NCBI RefSeq assembly: GCF_001949145.1 | Contig: NW_019091400.1 | Location: 713,417 to 758,278, forward strand | Direction of reading: 5' to 3' | Length of the DNA: 44,862 nt | DNA from: Acanthaster planci | Taxonomy: Eukaryota > Echinodermata > Asteroidea > Valvatida > Acanthasteridae | Shown here: positions 23,636 through 36,800 of the stretch, one piece after another | Numbering within the stretch: position 1 is the first letter of the stretch | How the letters are laid out: every line of letters starts with the position of its first letter | Made by a program: the position numbers and the translations under genes | Notes under the pieces: generated by a model | The model's input: the letters and a program-made list of their open reading frames with translations, nothing else | What the model was told of the DNA's origin: nothing | Databases searched by the model: none

Positions 23636-25804
23636 AAAATTCCCCAATTCAACATGGGGCGGGCTAGACATCCTCCGGAATACCTTCGATTTGTAGGCAT
23701 TTTTGACGCCGATGGGCCTCCCACATCCTAAAGGTAATGTTAGTACATATAAAAAGCATTCAGGGATGTGCCAGCCAGCTTAGACAGATTGGTCAGTAAA
23801 AATAACACTGGACTGTTGTGCGCGTTGCCCTTTGTTTGCCGTTGAAAAGGGGGACGCAAAATGTCGAAACGTTGTGTTCTATTTTTATTCAGCTCCATAC
23901 ATCGTTTCTCTGTTAAATAAATTTGCAGCAAGATATGGGACGGAGAGAACCCCCCTGCCTTTGTGTTGGTCATTGTTTGATCGGAATCTCAGGAATTCTT
24001 TACTGACTTCTGGGGGGGTGTGTGTTAGGTAACAATAGTTATATAGTGTGTATATAGGGATTGGGCAGGTAAGGGGGTACCCCTCCGTCCCATATCTTGC
24101 CTGGTATACTTAAGCGCTGGATGGAACAGGGCACCCAACAGACTTTAGCCTCTCAATCTTGGTCTGGCACGGCTAACATGTTTCCCCAAAGAAGGCAAGA
24201 GTTGGTGTCATACTGCCTCATATTTCTTGAATGTTCCTTTTGTCTGCACTTCACTTGGCCACCTCCCGCGCGAATTCCTATATTTGAGCATAAAAAGTCT
24301 AAATAAGTCAAAATCTGGAGATCGAGGTGTCATTAGAGAGGATGCACGTCCCTCTTTCCATTACAACTAAACACATCTGATGTCCAAATTCGTTTTCATT
24401 ACTGAAAATATCAGAGAAAGAAGGCAAAAGTTGGTGTTACACTGTTCCCCATTTCTTCAATAACTCCTTTGACTAAGTGCAACGGGCCATCCTGCGCCAA
24501 GTTGGGTCCCTATGTTTAAACATTTTTTCACAGTACTCTGCCGAACTGAATAGGCCTGTAGGTTATGTACATCGACAATTGTTTCCCGTAATCCGCAGTG
24601 TTTTATGCCTACGTTCACTGTCATCTGTAGAACCGTCAAAGTCGAAAGCAAGCTCGATTTTGGAGATTAATCCAGTGCTCAGAAAACGTACGGAGATTAG
24701 TGGAAGCACCATGTGAATCTGTTTTCAATGGGTCCGGCGCTCAAGCTTATTGCCTCTGCCGACCATTTAGGTGCATGCGCACATAAATAAAGCAAATTAT
24801 TAGCGAACTGTTCTATGATTTCAGCACACAAAAAGCTGGAACGTTGGATATTTCATGTTCCTTAAGTATATTGGGCAAATCCTGCAAAAACGCCTGTAAT
24901 GTTTACTGGTTTAAGACGGTTACGGATGACAACAAGAAGGAGCCGTACTCTGATTGTTTCGAGCCACATAATAGATGAATCGAGTGACCATGGCTACACC
25001 ATCACTGATCATTATTTGGCAACTGCCCGCGGCAATATACCAGCGAGATGTTATTAGTTTTGACTCGGGTCACCGCACATTCCCTGGCTATTAATCACAC
25101 TCCAAGCATAACAACAGTATCGGCCATTTATTGAGAGGGAGTGCTCGGGGTTGATAATGTTTGTCAATGAAACATTTGTTTGTTTTTTGGTAGGGTTTTT
25201 TGGTTGTTTTGTTTTGTTTTGTTTTTTGTCTGTTTTTTGTTGGCCATGGTTAGTTTTTATAAAAAGTCACACGTGTCGTTTATTTTGATTTCCAAACGGG
25301 GAAAACACAAAACAGCTTTCAAAACATGGAGGCAAATCGTTTAGGTATATGCTTACACATTTACTAGAATCAGATCGAAACTTTTCATCCATTGAAGCAC
25401 AGTCAATGTTAACTCCAAGAATCTCATCAGTAGTAAAAATGACACGATGGCATTACATAATTGGGATATTCTATTATAATGTTTGTCCCAAAGTTGAAAG
25501 GAAAATGTTAACAATTCTACCAGTTACCACTGAAAGCGCTCGTTAGCTGGTTGGGGGAAGCAACGTGGAATGAGTTTTATTGCTCACAATGAGAGGTGAA
25601 GGCTGACTGGCTAATATAGCACGAGGGCATGATTTTCCGCGAACGGTATGTGGCTTTATATGATGTTGCTGTTGTTTTTCGTAAAAAAGTCAGATGCAAA
25701 AAAAATTATAACAACACGCAGTGGACAGCCACCGTGTTTGATAGTATAATCTGGTTACTATGCCAACGCATATCTTTGACCTCTATTATATCACTGCGCC
25801 AGCG
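23636..25804. other. Non-coding stretch with a tandem-like duplicated phrase
   Basis: A roughly 68-bp phrase at 24184-24252 (GAAGGCAAGAGTTGGTGTCA start) recurs in diverged form at 24414-24481, about 230 bp downstream. At about 25200-25240 there is a GTTTT-rich simple repeat. No gene is recognised. Confidence 0.5.
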
Positions 25805-25814
25805 TATATAAAAG
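25805..25814 (+). promoter_or_regulatory. TATA box of a candidate gene
   Basis: TATATAAAAG is a near-ideal metazoan TATA box. About 30-50 bp downstream are initiator-like sequences (AGCCACTGTT, AGTCACTC), then a GTAAAG donor at 25888. A short untranslated first exon ending at 25887 is therefore plausible. Confidence 0.4.
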
Positions 25815-26027
25815 CCATTGTGCTGTAAACAGAAGCCACTGTTCTTGACAGTCACTCGATACAGACACAATTCCTCCATTGTTTTTGGTAAAGTTTTGTT
25901 TTGTATACAATATGGGGGTTCACTTTATATCTGATTTGATCACAGGTGGCAAAATAAAAATGCTATTACAATGCAATTCTATTTCACTAGACGGTTCGCC
26001 TTTGTAGTGTCGGTTCTTAATTTTCAG

Positions 26028-26311
26028 ACTCAATCAGGGAACTGCTTTCCAACGACCTGAGATTAAGGCTCCTGTTGACTCTGTTATGGCCGGCCTTGCC
26101 GGACCGCCCTGCATGGAAATACCAGATTGGGAGAAGTTTCTGGCATAGTTCTTTGTCGAAAGGCCCTACATGTCTTTGTGAACGTTAACTTCTGTAACGA
26201 ATTTTATTTAGCTGCCAGATACCGATTACCTACAGAACGACATTCATCGTGCTTTCAACTGCCGTCCAGTTGATCGAAATGTTTGGCACTACATTGTGGA
26301 TGAATACACGG
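26028..26311 (+). CDS. Candidate 5' coding exons of an unrecognised gene
   Basis: After a TTTTCAG acceptor at 26027 the sequence is open from 26029 to 26149, with an ATG in good context at 26086 (begins MAGLAGPPCMEIPDWEKF). A second exon-like block, 26212-26311, follows a TTTATTTAG acceptor and ends at a GTAAAA donor. It is open in two frames; one reads LPDTDYLQNDIHRAFNCRPV onward. A GTTTCT donor inside the first block would join in the other frame. I recognise no family and the joins are ambiguous, so this is only a candidate. Confidence 0.25.
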
Positions 26312-29300
26312 GTAAAAAAAAAATATCAAGTAGTAACACCTTGAGGCCAAGACTCACTGACGTAGAGCATTTACTAATTCGAGCTGGCAAATTTGTTGTG
26401 TTTTTGTCCTTGAGAGACCTTGACCGTTACATACCGTGTAGGTATATGGTATGATAAATTTACACCGGAAGAAATACTCGTTAACTTTTAGCCTTGCTTG
26501 TTAGTTTTCGACATTTTAAATGCTAATAAAATGAACGAGCTGGCACCCTGCATCTGTTTAAAAACCTGCCAAGATGGTAATGCTGTGATTTTTTTATGAG
26601 CCCATTATGAATAAGTAAACCTTTTTCGAATAATACTGAATTATTCGCGGCTCTTAAAGGGTTCTAATGACGAGGGAATGTCGTACAGCTCAGTGGCGTG
26701 GTTTCAAGGTAAGGAACAATACCACCGTCAAGGATGTTACCGCCAGCGGCTGAAAAAAACAAAACACCAGGACTAAAAGCCATTGACGCTGCAGGTGTTA
26801 CGGGCATCTGCCATGGGCTTGATTTTCAGTGCTGCATGTTTTGGTAAAACAGCTTGTGTATTTTTTGTTCATGTGAGAGTGTCTTTGTGTCGACAGTATT
26901 ACATGTTCTTCTTTTAAATGATCTTTGCAAATAATACCATTTGGTTTGCCGTGTTTTAGAATGGATGCGTCCACATGTTGTACCCCATGAGGTTAAAATT
27001 CTACAATGCTGAACTCTTTGAATACCGTACCAAGGAGCGTGGCGAATTGTTGTTGCTATTTTACATGTCCTGGGTGTTTCACCGCGCATTCACCGACGTC
27101 ATTTTCTAAACACTGCATACCCAATGTTGTCCGAAGGCTGGTGACAAAAGACCATTAGACATGGTATATACGAAAAAGTATACTCCTCTTGGAAATGTTC
27201 CTCGTTACGTCACGATTTTGTATGATGGAAATGTGCTTTTCAGATCAAAAAGTTCAAATTGCGTACGTATGGTTGTTGAAACAACCACAACGTACCCTGC
27301 ATCTATAGACCACTCTCATTTTGCCTACAACATGTATGGGCGGCCAAAGCTTGCAGAAATGTCACCTTTGCTCAGTTTTCGATGTTATATTAGGAGAGCA
27401 CTATCTCATAATAGATACTCAAGGGTCTCTCAACTCACTCTGTACAGTAATGTAACAGGTTCCAGATGTTGAACAAGCATTTACTTTTTATCTGGAATCC
27501 TCACATAATTTCTGTTATTTTGATGCTAAATTCATGTGAATATTTTATATAACATATGGAAATAAATAAACTAGAATTAACTAAATTAAAGGAAACTGTT
27601 TCCCTTCATGGGCAATTTTTTGGCTTGTTTTCAGCAAGAATGGTCACTTAGTAAAACTTATTTAAGGTAAAAAGTTTGGCAAAAGGACTAATTAGTGTGC
27701 ATAAACAAGCCAAAATGGTCAAGGTTATGTCAGCATGGCCAGGCTACCAATGCAACTGCTTGTTGGCTGCGTCCATTGTAGTCAATGAAGGGCTCTTCAC
27801 TGATTCAGTCTGTTCTCCTAGACTAGGTACACTCATTTCGTCTGCATTGACGTCGACATTATAATTTGCAGCTGGTCCTTGTTGATTCCATATAATTGAT
27901 CTGCATGGCCAGATGTACCATATTGATTTTTTTCCTGATGAGCATATCACGTGAAAAACTGTCTCAATGTCGTATCTCGTAAACAGAATGAGAATTACGA
28001 CCTTGTTGCTCTTACACGACAAAGTCCTGTTCCTAACATTATTCATAATTCAAGAACACTTAAAATATAGTTGTTGAAATATAATTTCAAGAAAACTTAA
28101 AATGTAATCGAACATGACACTTTTCCCGTGTGGTACATGTCGTCGCCGCTTTTATGAAGTGATGAAAAGGCACACAGTTTTGGACAATTGAATATTCAAA
28201 ATTTAATCCTAAGATATCTAGGAGAGATGGAACACAAACTGTGATCGGTCCATCAGAGCCCGTCAAGTTTTAAACCAAGTCTGAAGCACACTGTCAAACA
28301 TTCTGTAAATTTGCAAAGAATCCTGAGCCCATTGATATTAGGCCTACATCGGCTGTGTGAATGTGCAGAGGCAATCAGCGGATTATATTGTACCTGAACA
28401 GCGTTTTAGTTCTGTACATATATTTACGAAATTGTGGAACTCAACTGGAATTGCGCATGTGCTTTGGTTTCTCCACGGTTGTAGTCACGACTGAACGAAA
28501 ATGTCTGATTTTTCTTCTCGGCTTAATTTTAATTAATAAAGCACTTTATCCACAAAAGTATGACACAATCATCACAAGAAAGTTAAACAAAAGAAAATGG
28601 CAAAACCAAAAGTTCGATGATGTGGGTTTGTGCATTCGGGTGAATATGAAAATTGATCTTAACGTTACATAGAGAAAAAGTGTACATTTACATACACATT
28701 GCATCGTTGGATAAATCTGACATAAAGTTAACAGACAACGTAAATTTTGTCAAGGCGGACAGGGCAAAGTATCTCATGGAAAGTGCAACACTCCGGGGAA
28801 CTCACACCGTTACAATGGGCATGAGCTCTTACCTTACTGTTTGTGTGAAATCTGTCCTCGCTATTAAGGTCTGCAACATCTGCTGCAAAAAAACCATTTC
28901 AGTTTGTTTCTATTTAAGCAAAATCATTAAAACTAGTGGAAAGATTCAGAGCAAGTTGCAACAGAAATTATTTTTTTAAGATAATGAATACCAAAATACG
29001 TTCTTCATCAAATATAAAAACTCAGTTCTGGAACATCCACAGGGGGAAGGTTTTATCACGTATTTCTAAGTCAAAACTGTTCTTTTTTTTGCAACACGTT
29101 TCGGCAACACACATGCAAATAAGCATGCGGTTCTTAATATCAGATACCCTATTCTAACTTCTTAGAAAATCCTCTTTATTTTCATCTTTCAGCAGGAAAT
29201 TAATTATCCTCTGAACCTTACCGTATCGTTCTTCCCAGTGCTGTTTAGAAGTCTACGTCTGTCATCTACTTGTGTGACATAACATAAATTTCTTCCACCT

Positions 29301-30480
29301 GGTATTAAGGTCCACAAGCGGAAAAACTTAAAGGCTAGCCGTTTCATAGCCCCACGGTGTATCCTTTCAAAATTAAGAAGTACGTACTTGGTCATTTCTT
29401 GTCAATGAATGACCAATAACCTTTGAAGTTTGCAACCTTCAGAACTAAAAGCGCCGAAAGCTCAAAAGCGGAAAGCAGCTGAAGACGGCAATGCAACCTT
29501 TCATTTGTGCAGTGTTAAAAATTCACAAACTTTTTCAATTGGCTAAAATCATTGGTGCATGAATCATGAGTTGGTGCATTTTATTTTTTGGCGTTAAGGC
29601 AGAGTGAGAGTCACACGGCTTTTCGAAGAAGCTGCTGGAGTGCGCAAATAACGAGGCTAGGCAGCTGAAGTCACATCACCCAAAAATGTGCTAGAGAGCC
29701 GAAAAATGCCCCAAATAATTCAATATGCTCCAATATCGACATTCAGATAGATTGTGCCAAATTTGAAAATAATATCTAATGGCAAAATGTAAACACATAC
29801 TGAAACGCCCTTTTGTGGTCGCTGCAGCACGACAAAATGACGTCATGTTATAAATTTGCAACCAACTATCATTACTACCAGATTAATGGCAAGTTGGTCA
29901 CTGCATGTGGAAGTCAGGATGGAGGACCCAGGGGTCTACCCTGGTCCATCAGAGGTCCCTACATTCGTGAAAAGGGCTAAAACGTGGAAAAACGACTTCT
30001 CGGATTTTTTAACTTTCCCCGTAGAGAATTCCTAGGGAATTTCGGTAAATCATACAGGATACCTTCACGATAATTATCAAAACAAGTGAGAGCATTTCTA
30101 TCCCAATTTGTTCAAGGTCACACAATGCCGGTTGAAAGTGGTCCAGGATCAATATTCATTTTTCCCCTACAATTTTTCCATCCTTTAAAGAATCCTTCAT
30201 CCCCTAAAAAGGTAATAATACCGCTTCGAAAAATGCTGGCACTTTCAGTCTGTCAACAGTTGATAACATCCCCCAACTCCACCCCCACAATGACACACCA
30301 CTGTATGCTTCACCTGAACCCATATGTTGGCTCTGCCTGTTATTTCTCGTCCAATCATCGAGCTACATCGAGAAAAAAAGACAGAGATCGGCCTAATACA
30401 AGGCTGCTTGGCTACGTTGCCATGGTGTAAAGATGCGTAATTAGCAATAAATGCCAGAATCACCCGTTTTCTCTCTAGCT
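26312..30480. other. Non-coding or unrecognised stretch
   Basis: About 4.2 kb without a recognisable domain. Open frames of about 100 codons at 27161-27472, 28361-28672, 28653-28979 and 30086-30430 (plus) and 26826-27089 and 27744-28046 (minus) show no motif I recognise and no consistent splice pattern. Exons of the candidate gene starting near 25.8 kb could be hidden here. Confidence 0.4.
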
Positions 30481-30554
30481 GGTCTTACTCGAGCCGTGCA
30501 AAGGATAGAAGAGGCAGAAATTGATCATCTCTGCACTGTATCGTGGCGAAACTG
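30480..30554 (+). promoter_or_regulatory. Candidate 5' non-coding exon of the NXPE-like gene
   Basis: A GTAAGT donor occurs at 30556 after CGAAACTGCC, about 250 bp upstream of the first coding ATG. The segment duplicated further right begins at about 30580, inside the intron that this donor would open, so the second NXPE-like copy would lack this exon. No TATA box is evident upstream. Confidence 0.25.
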
Positions 30555-30793
30555 CCGTAAGTTTGCAGTTTAAAACCAATTATATTGTCGTCACGCTGCC
30601 TGAATTTAATGTTTCTGGCAATCAAACATCACTGCAAAATAAAGTGCAGAACTTTTTAAGTGTTGAAACCAGTCTCCATTAACCTGTCGATAGTGACATG
30701 AACCAATCTGCCTACGTCCATTAGCCTGGGGGTCTTGGAACTTTCCTATATTTCAATTTTCAAATGACCCCACATCAAGAAGGATTTGATAGA

Positions 30794-30808
30794 ATGGTCC
30801 AGAAATGA
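30794..30808 (+). promoter_or_regulatory. Four-codon upstream ORF overlapping the NXPE start codon
   Basis: ATGGTCCAGAAATGA encodes four codons and a stop. The TGA (30806-30808) overlaps the main ATG (30805-30807). Such an overlap can reduce or couple initiation at the main start. It lies in the ~62-bp segment missing from the right copy. Confidence 0.4.
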
Positions 30809-33800
30809 AGGACACGAAGATGGAACATCCTCTACTTTACCATTGGAGAGGGAAAACGGGGGTATCGGCGCTTACGGGCGGTGACACACGCAGCGTGGAC
30901 AGATGGAGTCGTCAACCGCCGGGTCGTGGATTTTATCGGCAATCGGTACGCGCAATCCTGATGGTCGCAGTTTTCTTTGCAGTTGGCTCCGTGTTGACCA
31001 TGATGAGCCATCCTGGGTACTTCAAGGGGAACATTGTAAAGGTAGAAAACAAGTGTTTTGTATTCGTGCTTAGTAGATGTAAATAAGAAGTTGGCAGGAT
31101 TTTTCCTGTTTGAAAATGTACAAATCGCATCCTTCTTCAGCACTAGAACCAGCATACACCAATAGCATATCACGTGCATTTATTGAAATTGTTGCACGTC
31201 AACAAACGGGTGCGCACAGCAACAGAGAATGTTGTGCAAAGTAGATCTTGAAATGAACAGAAAATAAATTGTTGGTTTTTAAGGTATTGAGACCAGCTAC
31301 CATCCTAGACACAATTGTTGGGACACGTGTCAATAGTCATACCCGCATGCATGCTATGCGCTGTATTCGGTAAAGTGAAGAAATGCAATCATTTCAATTA
31401 TGTCTTTGCACAGCATTGATAATTCACAAACATTTTATAGACTATTAGCAAAGTGTTCCTTGTACTTCAGCTTGATGCCACTTTAAGTCAACTCAGGCTG
31501 CATCCAAATCTCTTGTCTAGAGCTAGGTCTAGGTCTTCGCTCCATTGGAAATACGTGGAGACGCGTAGACAATAGACCTAGCCGTAGCTCTGGAAGCCCG
31601 TTTCGGGTACGGCCTAAGTTGAGGTCTAGAGTCCTTAAATTTTTATTGTCCTATTGACGACACCCAAGGATGTAAAGTTAGCAGTACCTCGCCGCATACA
31701 CATATACATTCTGACAATCCTGGAAAAACTTGTTGGGACACGTGTCAATAGCCATATCCTTTCCAGGTCCCCCACTCTTCCGGTCAATGTTGTCATGTCG
31801 AGCTGGAGCGCAGATTGCGCATTGAGATCCAACATGGAGAGGGGGCCAGGGGGTGGAGGGCCCGACAAGATTTGGCCAGGATTGTCTGAACTGGTTCATA
31901 GTTGTGAGTGTGGGTTTGCGTGTGCGTTCCGGCGTTGTTCTTGGAAAGCATAAAATGACAGCCACCGGTTGAATAGAAGGTATATTTTGCTCGAATTGTA
32001 CAATTAATGAAAAAGAAAGATAATTATCAATATTGTATTGTATGTGTAAAATCACAACCGTTTTGGAGCTGTTCATCGCACACGATGCACCATGATATTT
32101 CGGCCCATAACTGCCCAAAATTCATGCGTTTCTGAATTTGAAAGGCCCGTTCTGGTACCGAAACAACTAACAGTTCTATGGGATTTTGTTTTTTCGTCAT
32201 TCCATAATTAACTTGAAAAATGCAAAAATGATCCACCAAAAGCCCAAAATGAAAAGAAAGGAGAGAATAAAATTCCTTAGTGATGTGCTTTGGCTAATCG
32301 TTGTTATTGTGTCATGTATATCGCGCACGCGCGCCGCTTGCTAGTTCAACTGTAGCCTTTTGTCAAGGCCTTCGTGGCTGAGTGTGTGTAACTGCAAAGC
32401 CGAGTGGCACAGCCACGAGGCCTTTTCCAAATTGATTTTGATGTTTTTGTGGTGAATTATTCATAAGCTTTCCCATATGCATTATTCATAATGTCATGTA
32501 AATATTTGAAGCAGACGAGTCTCCGAAAAAAACGGCATCAACTCCAAAGCTTACGCAATGCTTTCATCTGGTTTTTCACGAGGGCAATAAGCGGTGAGAT
32601 GACAACTATGATGCTTGTTGGTGGGGGATGGTTCTGACGTTGGAGTAACACTAGCAAGTAGCAGTTCATAAAGGCCGAATGGTCAAAGCAAAAATGGCAG
32701 TGCTTATAATATGGAGCTCTTAGCATATCCCGTGGGTAGAGACGAAAACGTCTCGCCCGCGTACACTACAGATGCTTTAATAGCCTAACACAGCAACGGT
32801 TTAAACTCGGCAAGGTGATGTTTTCCAGCAGCATATTCATAACAACTGTCCAAATACTGCTCAGACAACTCACGGCCGCCGACACACTTGAAATGCTCGC
32901 CATCTTTCGTACACTTTCAGCTTGCATAATAGGTTAATGTGTGCTGACCCCCCTCGCTTATGATTGGTTGAGATTTTTGTTACGGGGTAGCAAAATTCGA
33001 AAACATAAAGAAAAACTTAAGAAATTCCTAACAAGTTGGAAAGGCCTCGTGGCTGCGCCACTCGTGCATGTGGTCTCCGGTACAGCTGCTTTGCAGTTAC
33101 ACATAAACACAGCTGCGAAGGCCTTGACAAAAGGCTAGTTCAACTCAAAAGACCAATTCTGCCGGTTTTGTGAGCAAGTGCGGCATGCATAGTGTGGACC
33201 TCTGCGCTATAAGAAGTACACACAGTGTTTGGCCCTCTCTAAAAACAACTGCAGCGACATTTGAGGTTCAGTGTTACCTGTAACAAGATTGAGAAGAAAC
33301 TTCAAGGAAGTCTTCAAAATCCGGCTCGAAGAAAACAACACCAGCAAATAAAAGCAAGGATGTCGGGACCTTAAGGCTTTTGATTTTGTTCTAACCCAAC
33401 ACCATGTTGAATAAGCCCGAAGCCGCATTCGCTTTTGGATCCCTCCCCCCCACACACACACCAAAAGCTAGATACGCCGCTGCTCCAAACTGTTTCTTGA
33501 GGTTAACCATATTAATACTCCTTTGATTCACTCGTGTTGAAAACGTTGTACAAATAATCGTATAACTGATTTCATTTCAACTGTTCAGGGGGTGTTTGTG
33601 CCGTGGGTTAGTAGTTTTTCGTCACATGCAGAGTAGGACGGTTGATTCTACTATCTACTTCTGATTAACATGAATTTCACAAAGAATTTTTAATCTTCCT
33701 ATGGGCCTGGAAAAATCCTCGATATAGGGTTGCATAATTGAGTAGCATTTTTTTTTTGTGTAAGAACCCCGGTTTTGACGCCCCTTCAAATTTAATGTCA

Positions 33801-36800
33801 ATACCAACAGAATCACATTCACATCACAGGGAGACATTTTGAAAGATTCCGTTGAAATATTTCGAAGTGGAGAGGGTTTCATTTTTTTTTTTTTTTTGGT
33901 TATACTGTCTGTTGAAAACTGTAATTTCATTCGCCCAGAGCGATCACGTGACTAGGCAATAAAAATGCACATTACCCTCACCCAGGGATATCGCCGAGGG
34001 TGCTAGTCCTGGAGTTATATATCATATCCCACACCACACTACCCAATAATTTCACCTCAGAGCTTATAGGGAAAGCCGTTATAAAGCCCTTTCCCTACGT
34101 TGTCGGCTTTCTTTTCTTTTGATTACATTTTAAAAAATGCTTTTATCATCTTTTTACTTTTATGTACTCAGATCGGTTCAATTCGAAAGAAGACACCGCC
34201 CTCTCCGGTAGCATTTGATGACGGCTCTAAACCCCCAATTAATTTGACAAATCCGACTGTTGCTTCAAACTCGTTTTTCTACATAAAGGATCCCAAGACT
34301 TCTTATAAGACATGTGACGTGCTAGAGCTCTACATCGAAGTCCGCGACGGCCACAATGTGACGAAAAAGACAGGCGGTGACCTGTTGTGGCCTCTGATCC
34401 GCTCGAATAAGCTGAAAGCGAGCGCCCCGTTTAATCAGCTAACCGACCACGGGAACGGGAGCTACACTGCCCGACTAACACTAACGTGGGCCGGTCAGGT
34501 AGTGCCCCAAGTGTCGTTCGTCCACAGCGCGGAGTATGTGGAAGCTTTGCGGGGCGTCATCCAACGCCAGCCCGTCAGGTTCAACTACGTGTCCAAGTTC
34601 ACCGCGAACGGTACGACTGAGTACACGCCCTGCCACATGGTCAGTGAAATGCCGTTCATTGCAACTAACCCTGAGGTGGCCTACTCCTACCTATCGCCCA
34701 CTGAAGTCTGTGACTATTCCGATACCAAAGCTGGTACCAACTGGTACTGTCTGAAGCCTGCGACCCTGCCCTGTTCAGCGATCTCTTTGCACAGGGGTGA
34801 CTGGCGTGCGTCTCATGAATTCTTCAACAAGATCATGACTCCAGACGAAATAGCAGCATGGAAAGCGTACGTAAAATGTGTATCGCCATCCCTGGCCTTA
34901 ATGAAAATCAGTGACAGTTATAAGCAATCGTCTAATTCACCAACACCGGACACTGGACTTTGCACAGTTTCATTTTTGCGCAGTATGTCACCTGCACCCT
35001 AAGGGCCTCAACAATGCAGTACCCTTGTTTCACCCTTAATCTGATTTGAACATTTGTCTCACATCTTCAGGGCATTGTGGGGTTTTTTGTTTATTTTTTG
35101 GTTTTTTTTTGTCGGCTTTTACGGAAATGCATAATTTGGATAGCGTCCTACTTCCTGTTATGACATCACAACAGCAACAGACTTATGTTTCCGGAAGTGT
35201 GACCTATTCTTTAATTACTGTAACCAAAAAAAAATCAAAAAGCCTTGTTTCATTTAAAAGTTGCACAAAACATTCAATTGGAAAATTCACATCATAAACC
35301 CTTTTCTATTCCGAATATAATAGTACACTAATCAAAGAATTTTACTTTACATCAAGAAACGCTAGTGCATTTCATTTGGTTATTGCCATTTGTTTAAGAC
35401 CGTAATAACACTAAGGACCTTTTTAAATATTAAGTTCAAGTTTCTACCTTCACTGGTTTCTTCTAACCAATCATATTAACAATTTATTGCAAACCTCGTT
35501 TTTCCGAACCCATCGAAGGTTCATTTTCCAGTAGCATATACTGGGTCATACAAACTTTACACGAGTGTTCATTTCACTGATCGTTACAGGGGCATTAAGG
35601 ATTTCGCCTATCTGTCCAACGCTGGTCCCATCAGAGCAGTATCTGTGGTTCCTCGAGGTATGTTTTCCTGATTTCTTTTTCTTCGTTCCAATTTCCCCAT
35701 GTGATCTGTAGATCATGGGCCCGGTCAGAACAGTCCGGCAGGAAATTCTGGAGCAAGATCGCTGAGGTCGTGGCCGAAATTATCCGACTGAAAAGGATTT
35801 GGAGATCGAGAATCAAAGTGGGGGGGGGGCAACTTGGTGAAGTCATTTTCGTCACGGTCTCCCGCCCCCTAACAGTCGTAACCCACAGAAGACACAATGG
35901 GAGTGCCATACAAAATATTGATCATTTGAGTGGAGCAGTAAAGCTAGCCTTCCTTTGTGATCCGTGGAACATTCTACTTTCCTAATGGAGAGCAGAATGA
36001 TTCATGGATCACAGGTGGAGGCTAGTTTTAATGACATCACAAGGTACAGCTGTCAGTATTTTGTTCACCTTTCCCCTACAGATGTGGCTTGATTTAATCG
36101 ATAACTGATAATTAAAAATGTACTTTTGAAAATAACACTTATTGACAATTCACCACCATTTCTTCAAACCTCTTCACGAAATGTTTGAATCCAGCTCTGT
36201 AGCGTAAGCACGTATGTGTAACATGCACACCCCCCATGCATATACACGGAATACCCGTTGCTGGGTGTACACTTCTTTGGTTGCTGCCGGTATATGGAAC
36301 TTTGGGCCAAGAAGACACTAACGAAATGCCACGTGAGTGGCTAGACACGATTTGAATCTGTGAGTTAAGTGTTAAAATAAACGATAGTCTCTGCGCCTGT
36401 GCACGTTATAGTTTAACCATACTACTCTAGGCAGCCTTAACTTGACGCCTGTAGGCCTACGTGAGCACGAGTCCATCCATGACCTCCTCTTTAAAAAGCC
36501 CAAACTACTTGGGTCATCATTCTATGTTCAGCCCCAGGAATCACGAACGAGCCGTGCCAAAGCTTACCGGAATGCAAACCAGGACTGCCTCCTAAACCCC
36601 CATCACTAGCCGCTGGCTATTATTACAGAGACTCTTGGAGGTCTAGAGTGTGCCGAGAGAAGTCGTTCAATATCCCGCAGATCCTTATGTGTCTCCGGAA
36701 CAAGAGTCTGTACTTTTACGGTGACTCCACGCTCAGGCAGTGGCTGGAATTTTTAGTTGGCAATCTGGGTCCCACCATGAAACTACAGCGGGCGGGTAAA

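Larger units (their letters stand above)
30580..32567 (+). repeat. Segmental duplication, left copy (NXPE exon 1 and flanks)
   Basis: This matches 43491 to the window end. Both contain the 5' leader, first NXPE coding exon, splice donor, intronic sequence and left part of a TIR element. The left copy has about 62 bp near the start codon (30745-30806) and about 415 bp (31316-31730) that the right copy lacks. The latter is bracketed by a direct repeat containing TGTTGGGACACGTGTCAATA at 31316-31343 and 31731-31758. Confidence 0.9.

Noticed and set aside
23860-23880. GTCGAAACGTTGT, a phrase often seen at the 3' side of hammerhead motifs in Penelope-like elements
   Set aside because: No CTGATGA core lies upstream at a workable distance.
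26826-27089. 87-codon minus-strand frame rich in Lys/Arg/Thr
   Set aside because: Looked transposon-like at first, but I could not match any RT, integrase, GIY-YIG or transposase motif.
27937-27960. CTGATGA followed by GTGAAAA, resembling a hammerhead ribozyme core
   Set aside because: No pairing for stems I-III could be drawn around it; the match is limited to the short core strings.
34100-34171. Hydrophobic N terminus read from a TTG at 34100
   Set aside because: This is intron DNA: a pyrimidine tract and TACTCAG acceptor end at 34171, and exon 1 at 30805-31041 supplies the real membrane anchor in matching phase.
36648-36650. GTG as a start for the PC-esterase frame
   Set aside because: It is an internal valine codon; a CCCCAG acceptor at 36537 extends the exon in frame and joins the upstream exon in the right phase.
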